From positions 18,536,501-18,600,500 of the forward strand of contig NC_135566.1 in assembly GCF_964340395.1 (NCBI RefSeq): 64,000 nt of DNA. Reading direction: 5' to 3'. How positions within the stretch are numbered: position 1 is the first letter of the stretch; every line of letters begins with the position of its first letter. Position numbers and translations under genes: made by a program. Shown in pieces: positions 26,685 through 34,749 of the stretch. Source of the DNA: Glandiceps talaboti (lineage: Eukaryota; Hemichordata; Enteropneusta; Spengelidae). The notes below the pieces were generated by a model. That model did no database searches, was not told the origin of the DNA, and worked only from the letters and a program-made list of their open reading frames with translations.

Positions 26685-29600
26685 TCGACAGACAGACAGA
26701 CAGATCGACAGACAGACAGACAGACAGATCAAGAGATGTAATTCTTTCTAGTAAGTAAACACTACATCTTATACAAAATACTTACACGTACTGCTGGTTG
26801 TGGCCACTCCAGGATCTGTTTCCCAGTTGCAGCAAGTTGTGGATCATCATTGGCATGATCTTTCAACAGTTGCTATGAAATATACAAAGAACACAATACA
26901 TGTGTTATTACTTGTCACATTTACTGGTACTATTCTTTGCAATGTCTAGGGAAAGGTATGTCTGATATATGCATTGAGAAAAGATTGGAAAATAAATTGG
27001 TATAATAATACCATGTATTGGATTGCAGGGAAATATAACTTATATCAAATGTAATTACAAGAGATGACATGTGGTGGTGAACTTTCCATATTTCTTTTGG
27101 TTGATGACAGCCATGAGTTGATTTGTTGCTTCTGACATGATTTGTGAGAAGGGACTTAACTTCTGTGATTACAGTTTGATGTCATTTCATCATTAAATTT
27201 CAATAAACATTTTAATAATGCTAAATAATACAATACAAAGAAATAGTTTGTTTGTTACTATGTTGAAGAAAGAATACGCTTTATCAAGAACAGTGCTTTT
27301 ACACACACTTGACAGGGTAGTCCATTGATGACTTGACAGTACATACCACCTGAGAAGCATATACATGACCTCATTTGCATACAGAGTGCATTTGTACATG
27401 ATACATATACATTACCTCATTTGCATAGTGTACATATACAGTATTGAAAATGCACAAATGACCTTATTTTATACATAAAAGTGTATGTGTACATGTCTAA
27501 ATGACCTCATTTACATAGGATATTTATACATTATGTACAAATGCCCTCATTTGCATACAGAGCCCATTCAAAAATTCTTTACATGTAACCTCTTTTGCAA
27601 AGTACATCTGTATGCCATGCTGTACATGCATGACCTCATTTGCATACACTACATTTGTGCTTGATGTATATATGACCTCACTTGCAAACAGAGTACATTT
27701 GTATATATGCATTTATGACCCTCATTTACATAGAGTACATTTGTATATAATGTATATATGACCACATTTGCATTTGTATTTATGACCCTCATTTACGTAA
27801 TGCTGATAATTCAAAAGGTGTGTGTACAATGCAATGCCCTCATCATTCTCCTTAAGAAATTAAAGTGTTCCATGTAATCTTAAATTTTTGTATTATTTTA
27901 CTTCTTCCATGTTCAAAATGCTTCATATTACCAGTTATTCTTTTACAGTAGGACAAAGACTGCCAATTTCTCAGATTTTTAAAAAAGGAATCTGTATCTA
28001 ATTTATATGTAACAAATGAAAGCACTACCAAATAAGGATAAGAACTGGTTGGTGTTTAATTTTCCACTTCTACTTTCACTTCTTAATATACATATAGCTA
28101 TGAAACATATGCCAAATCTTATCATGTATACACAGTCACATAATAAACTGAATTTAATAGCTTATATACGTAAAGACCATCTGGCAATCAATACTATTAC
28201 AACATCAAGTAACATTATTTCAACATTTGGTGAAATTGCTGGAGTGTGTCTTCTATTCTGTATAATACCTGCCTTGATCTTGGCTTGTAGAAAATGGGTA
28301 CATTTTAATCGTCTTTATTATAATTAGTTATCATTCTTACTATTACTATTAGTGACACAAACAGGGACACATGTTTAGAAATCACACTTCCAGTCACAAA
28401 AGAGAGGAATCCCTGAATGGGGAGGTGGGTGTCTAATTGACATCTCTAGTAACAACTAACTTATGACTTGATCAACGATAATTGCTTAAATATCATAAAA
28501 GAAACCAACAATGAGTCTATGACATTCATACATTTACCAAGTAACATACACCACACAAACAGGAAAATGAATACAACATTATAACATCTTAATCTGAGAC
28601 ATCTTGACAGTCTCTCAATTTCTAAAGATAAATTTCTTGGAATTGAATGGGGTTTTACATCTACATGTACATGTACACATGTGTTATAACAACTAACATA
28701 ATATTTTATCAACAAAACTTTGTTTCAAAAAGAAACCAACAATGATTTTCATTAATTTACAACTTATTATGTAAACATAAAACAAGGACATGAATATAAT
28801 ATCTATAGTGTGAGGCGTCTAGACAGTATCTAATTTCTAAACATGAATTTCCTGGATGAGATTTACATCCACTATACACTTTAGCTAATAATATTAGCCT
28901 ATTTCATTGTGGAGTTCTTTAATATTGTTATTACAATTATGTACCCAAATAGAATTGTCAATTTTTTATACAGTTTAAGTTGTAATAAAGCTACATGCAT
29001 ATCTTATCTTCTCTTTAATAATAGTAAAAACTAACATAATATCTTAATCAACAAAATTTTACTTATATCAAAAATGAAACTAACAACACATTCATTAAGG
29101 TGGAGATGTTCGTTGGCGAATTTTTGTAATTTTACTTTTTTTCACTCATTATGTAACAGTGTATTTATCTTGTCTTTATTGTTAAAAATTATGAAGGAAA
29201 AATGAGCCAATCTCACCCTTAATTTACAACTTATTATGTAAACGGGGACATGAATATCATCACATTCAGAGGTATGAGATGTCCAGACAGTATCTAATTT
29301 CTAAACATGAATTTCCTGAATGGGTTTACATCCACTATTATAATAACTAACAAATCATTTTATCAACAAAATTCGCTTATCAATAAAGAAACCAACAATG
29401 GTATTCATAAGCTACACACAACTTTTTACACAAAAAGTGTCTTATATTCCATAATCTGAGACACCACTCACTAAAAATGAGTAGCGGTTTGCATCCATGG
29501 TAACAGCAGTTTTATCACCAAAGCATTGCTTATGTTATCGATTGATTATTAAGCAACCAACAATTGGTATTCATAATGCATCTAATCTACAAACTATTAC

Positions 29601-32600
29601 ACAAACTGAAGAAGGGACAACATAATGTTCATAATCTTAGGCATTCAGTAAGTAAAGATGAATTACCTGAATAAGAAATTTACATCTATAGTAACTATTT
29701 TGTATTAACTTGTGACGATAAATCAAATCATATATATAGGTTCACTGTGTTCTTAACATGATGTGAGATAAGAGTGCGTTTATGACCTGTCAATCAAGAC
29801 TTTACTGCCAAATATGACTTCAATACATGAATGTTTTTTTATGGACTCTGACCTCAGGGGTTGTAAATCAAATTTCTACTCTGTCAAACATAATAGTACA
29901 CATCCTAATAATGTTAAGGAGGAGTCGGTGAAAATTTGGGAACAATTTCCAAAATTATGAGTTTTTTTCGGAGTTGGAATTACATGATTTCAATACCTGA
30001 TAAAAATCATGCAAAAATCTTTTTGTGCTTTTCATTTTTTTTTTGGGGGGGCAGGTATTTCACTCATAATTGGAAATTGTTGAATAAAATCACAATCCTA
30101 ATTGGCAAACTGAAATCAGTCTTAATTGGCTGAGGAAAAGGAAACATCTCAAGTGTGTACTATGAGTGTATGCATGACAGGAATACATCATTCCAGTAAT
30201 CCATTTACAAACACAACTAACTATCTTTCATTTCAGTAAGGTACACTCCTTGTTATTCACAAGTACATGTATGATAGACTTACAGCATTCAGCCCCAACA
30301 TTCACCAAATTGCTCAATTTTATGACAGAACCTCATGATGCATTCCACTGTGAATGCAAATGTAGAATACTCCCATTTTTTTATAACACAACCTCATGAT
30401 GCATTCTGCTATGAATGCAAGTGTAGCATTCTCTCATTTTTTATAACAGAACCTCATGATGCATTCCGCTGTGAATGCAAATGTAGCATACTCCCAATCT
30501 TTTAGGACAGAACCTCATGATGCAATCATCTGTGAATGCAAATGTAGCATACTACCAATTTTTATGACACAACCTCATGATGCATTCTGCTGAGAATGCA
30601 AGTGTAGCATACTCCCATTTTTTATGACAACCTCATGATGCAATCATCTGTGAATGCAAAGTGTAGCATACTCCCATTTTTTATGACACAACCTCATGAT
30701 GCATTCCACTGTGAATGCAAAGTGTAGCACTCTACCAATTTGCATGAGTATTTGCAGTGTTCTCTGTGGCCGTACAATGATGTGCAGAGTGATTGAAAGT
30801 GTAGCTTAAAACACTGCAAACGGGAGTGTAAATATCCCTATACTGGCTATACTGGCTATACTGGAACTCACGTCACGCAGTTCTTGTATTTTAATATATT
30901 TTCATCCAAAACAGCAAATTTGCACAAAATAGTACCTTGTATTTGCATGATTTTTTAAAAAACAAACTGATTGCATGTTCATTTCCATACAGGTATGCAA
31001 AAATATTTTTGATATCGCACTACAACGTATGTGCATGTCCCATTGCACGTAATCATGGGCACAAGTTAACATGTACTACTTTACTGTATCATACAAAATA
31101 CACCATAAATATAGCATGGAAAATATAAAATACTTCAGCATTGTACAGAATTTGCTAGATTATTTATAAGAGGCCAGAGGCAAGAAACAATAATTTGAAA
31201 TCATACTTGCATATTTCCTTTCAGGCAATACATACAACATCAATAAAATAAATCTACACATTCATTTTCATTTGCCCACAAGGGCAAGCAACAGTATAAT
31301 ACTGACAGTCAGGTCTTATGTATACACAATTGTATAATGCCTTTTTCAAACATTGTGAGAAACCTTCTACAGGTGAACATTTAACACCACTTTACCATAA
31401 TCACGAGAAAACGAAAGAAAGGAATCTGTTGGACAATTAAGAAATTAATGTAGAATATATACTTATGAACAGGGTTCAAAGATCATGCATAGGCATGGTG
31501 GCCAAATTTAGCTAAGCAAACGGTTCCAGGTACAGTTTTCTATTGATTTCCATTGGTGTAGCAGACTACCAGTGCCACCTTATAAATTTTTCAGTTTGTT
31601 CAACAGTCTGAGCTATGTGTCCTGAATTACTGCTAATTTAGTACTAATAGTAGTCTAGATCTGATGTTCAATAGTTTGTGTCCTGAACTACTGCTAATTT
31701 CAAGTCCTCCTTACATGTATAAGTGCTAGTCATGAGGAAGTCAGGTTAAATTTGCAGTTTCCTAATGTTTTGGGCTCAGTAAAATCACTGCGGAATGTCA
31801 TCAGGTAGATTTTAACCTTATCCCAAGTTTTATCCATAAGAAGTTTTAGCAGGGCCAACTATTAACAAATTTCCACCATGTTTTGATATTTTGCACCCTG
31901 GTATTGTTAGTCATGTGCACTATGCTTTATTATACTATGCAAGAGTCATTTAGAACAAAAAAAATTATATACTACCATCATTCTACGTCACAACAATGCA
32001 CATCTATGTCATGACAACACATGTCTATGTCACTGGTTCTGCTAGCTGTGTTAAAAATATTGAAGTCAAAATGTTCAAAATTGCAATTACTTTCACGAAG
32101 TTTTCTTTGATATTACTGGTGCTGATATAATTAATATGTTATTCTCCAGTATTTTTCTTCATTCAGGCGGAAAATACTCATGACCTAAGGGATGTCACTA
32201 CAAGTCTTGCAACTCGTAGTGACAAAGACTCCTTAGGTCACTCATATTTTCCTCAGCTGAATGAAGAAAAATATTTGGGAATAACATCAAAATATCACCG
32301 TCCTATTTATTTCCTCCTGTTTGAAATGTTCCCTGGGTACACTTTTTATAAGATCATTTGTTGTTGTCTATATACATGTGACAGACCTCTCATATATGTC
32401 ATGCCACAGATATGTTGGTAACAACTGTTCACTCAAACAGCTACTTGCTCTGTCCAGCATTTTATGTCATCATTTGTTGACAACTACGCTATATTTAATT
32501 CTTATTTGTGGAGAACATTGACAGAATTATCAAATACACTTCCTCCCAGATACCACAAGCCACATAAGTACGTTGTTTCCTTTTTCACAAAATGTGATAT

Positions 32601-34710
32601 TTTTGTCCACAGTCACAGAAAACCTACACAGTACTCAGTTTGCCATAAGGTTTTCCCCCTCACTCCTTTTATCCAATTAAGCGTGGAGTATCATAATGAA
32701 CGAAAAGATCTCTATGGTCATCACAAAAAGAAGAGTCGCATCAAGCAATGAATAATTCCATAGATATGTAAAAATAGACAAGATGTTCCATGTATCATTA
32801 TGTTGAGATTACACTAGAGTATAGAACCAAAAGAAGCAATATAAAAACTCCAATTAAACTCAAATACCAAGGTTCAGCTGACAGACAACTTTTGTTATTA
32901 TTTCTTCACTTTGATACAATCAGAGTCATCACTCATATTTTTCTATGTTTTGAAATTGTTACCCATAGTAACCAAATTCATCATTTGCCTCTCTTTATTA
33001 TATTTTTATGAAAATCATCTTTTTAGCAGCTGAGCTTCATCATTTTTTCCACTTTTTTCCACAAAATTTTAGTTAAATGTAGTTGGTAGATATCACAAAA
33101 TATGACATATTTAATCAATTCTGCTAGTTCAGATTTCAGCTACCTCTGGTTAGTTTATCAAAAATCAAAATATCAACAAGAAAAGAGTTTGTCTCTTCAT
33201 ATTTCAGGTTAAATAATTTTCATTTTTTCTATCTTTTTTTAAATTGCATGTCTCATGAGTTATTATAATTATGTATTTCCTTGCATAGATGATTCATGGT
33301 TGAGTGACCTTCCAGTACACAGAACAGCTAATTAGCTTCAATCATTCATTTGTCAATAAGCAACCTGAATGGTTTTTTTCTTCTAAATGTCATTTTGTGT
33401 AATGTTACACTTTATATGAAATTGACTAAGATTATGTAACTCTCATTATTACATACATGTATGTACCAGTGGCAACTTGTATCAGTGTGTGTGTGTGTCT
33501 GTATGTGTTTCTGTCTGTGTGTATGTGTGTATGTATGTGTGTCCAAAGTAACAGAAGGACAATTAGCAATTAGTGTCTCTCTACAAGCCAACCAAACATA
33601 TTTTGAATTTTTGAAATATATTCTCTCTCTCAACAGTTTCGGCTTTCATTAACTTACATGCATGTAACTTTCCAACAACACATACAAGTGACTGACTGGG
33701 CAGTTGTTACATAGTAACATAGTTTCATTCTGACTGATAGGTCTCTGGCACATGAGCTGAATAGTTTCAATTTAGAGACTCACATATGTCAAATCCTAGT
33801 ACAACATATCAGTAGGATTACACTTGAATTCAATATCTCACAAATAGATGTCAAGTATACTTGGATGGTTCTTCCATCTACACCGTACATCGATGCGTTT
33901 ACTTGCATGACACTAAGTAACAAAGCAATATATCCATCGATGTATGTACTTGCATCACAATGTGTGTCAAAGAAAGCAAAGAACTTTGACGTGTGTACTT
34001 GCATAACATTTTGTGACAAAACAAGAAATCAGTCTATGTGTGTACTTGCGTGGCATTGCGTACCAAAGCAAGAACTCGATCAATGTGTACACTTGGATGA
34101 CATTTTATGACAAAGCAAGAACTACACCGATATGTGTATTAAAATTGCATCACATAGTGTGACAAAATAAGCACTCCATCGATGTGTACACTTGCGTGAC
34201 ATTGTATGATATAAAGCAAGAACTCAATTCATGCGTGTACTTACGGAACACTGTGTGACAAAGTATAAAATCCGCCGATGTGTATATAATGCATGACATT
34301 TTGTGATAACACATAAACTTACCTTTGTGTCTTCTAGCAGTCCTTCAGGATCAGTGATTCCTTCTGGAATGTGTCGTTTATGTGTTGGTAAATTTTCAAG
34401 CCTGTTGACTATTGTTTCAAGTCCTGTGAGCTCGTCTTTTGTTAGATGGGTGTGTTCCTTCTTGACAACACCATTTTCATCTTTACTCTCTTCCTGTTTA
34501 GAATCCTCGCTTTTATTTCTCCTTTTATCCTTATCTGCCATTTTGTCATCATTTTCCACACTGGAGGATTTGCTGCGTAAACGTACAGTCCTTCCTGAGG
34601 AAGTTGTATGATTGTCTTCCTCCTTCTTGGATTTTTCCACAGGTTTTTCGTCTGTTTCCATTTTGTCAATTTTGATTTTACTTGTATCGTTCAAATTGTT
34701 TTTGTCCTGT

Positions 34711-34749
<39 letters not shown>

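Noticed and set aside
28016-28327. 103-codon hydrophobic plus-strand frame ending in a possible membrane segment.
   Set aside because: Low-complexity AT-rich sequence, no homology recognised, lies in a Kdm2 intron beside a degenerate repeat.
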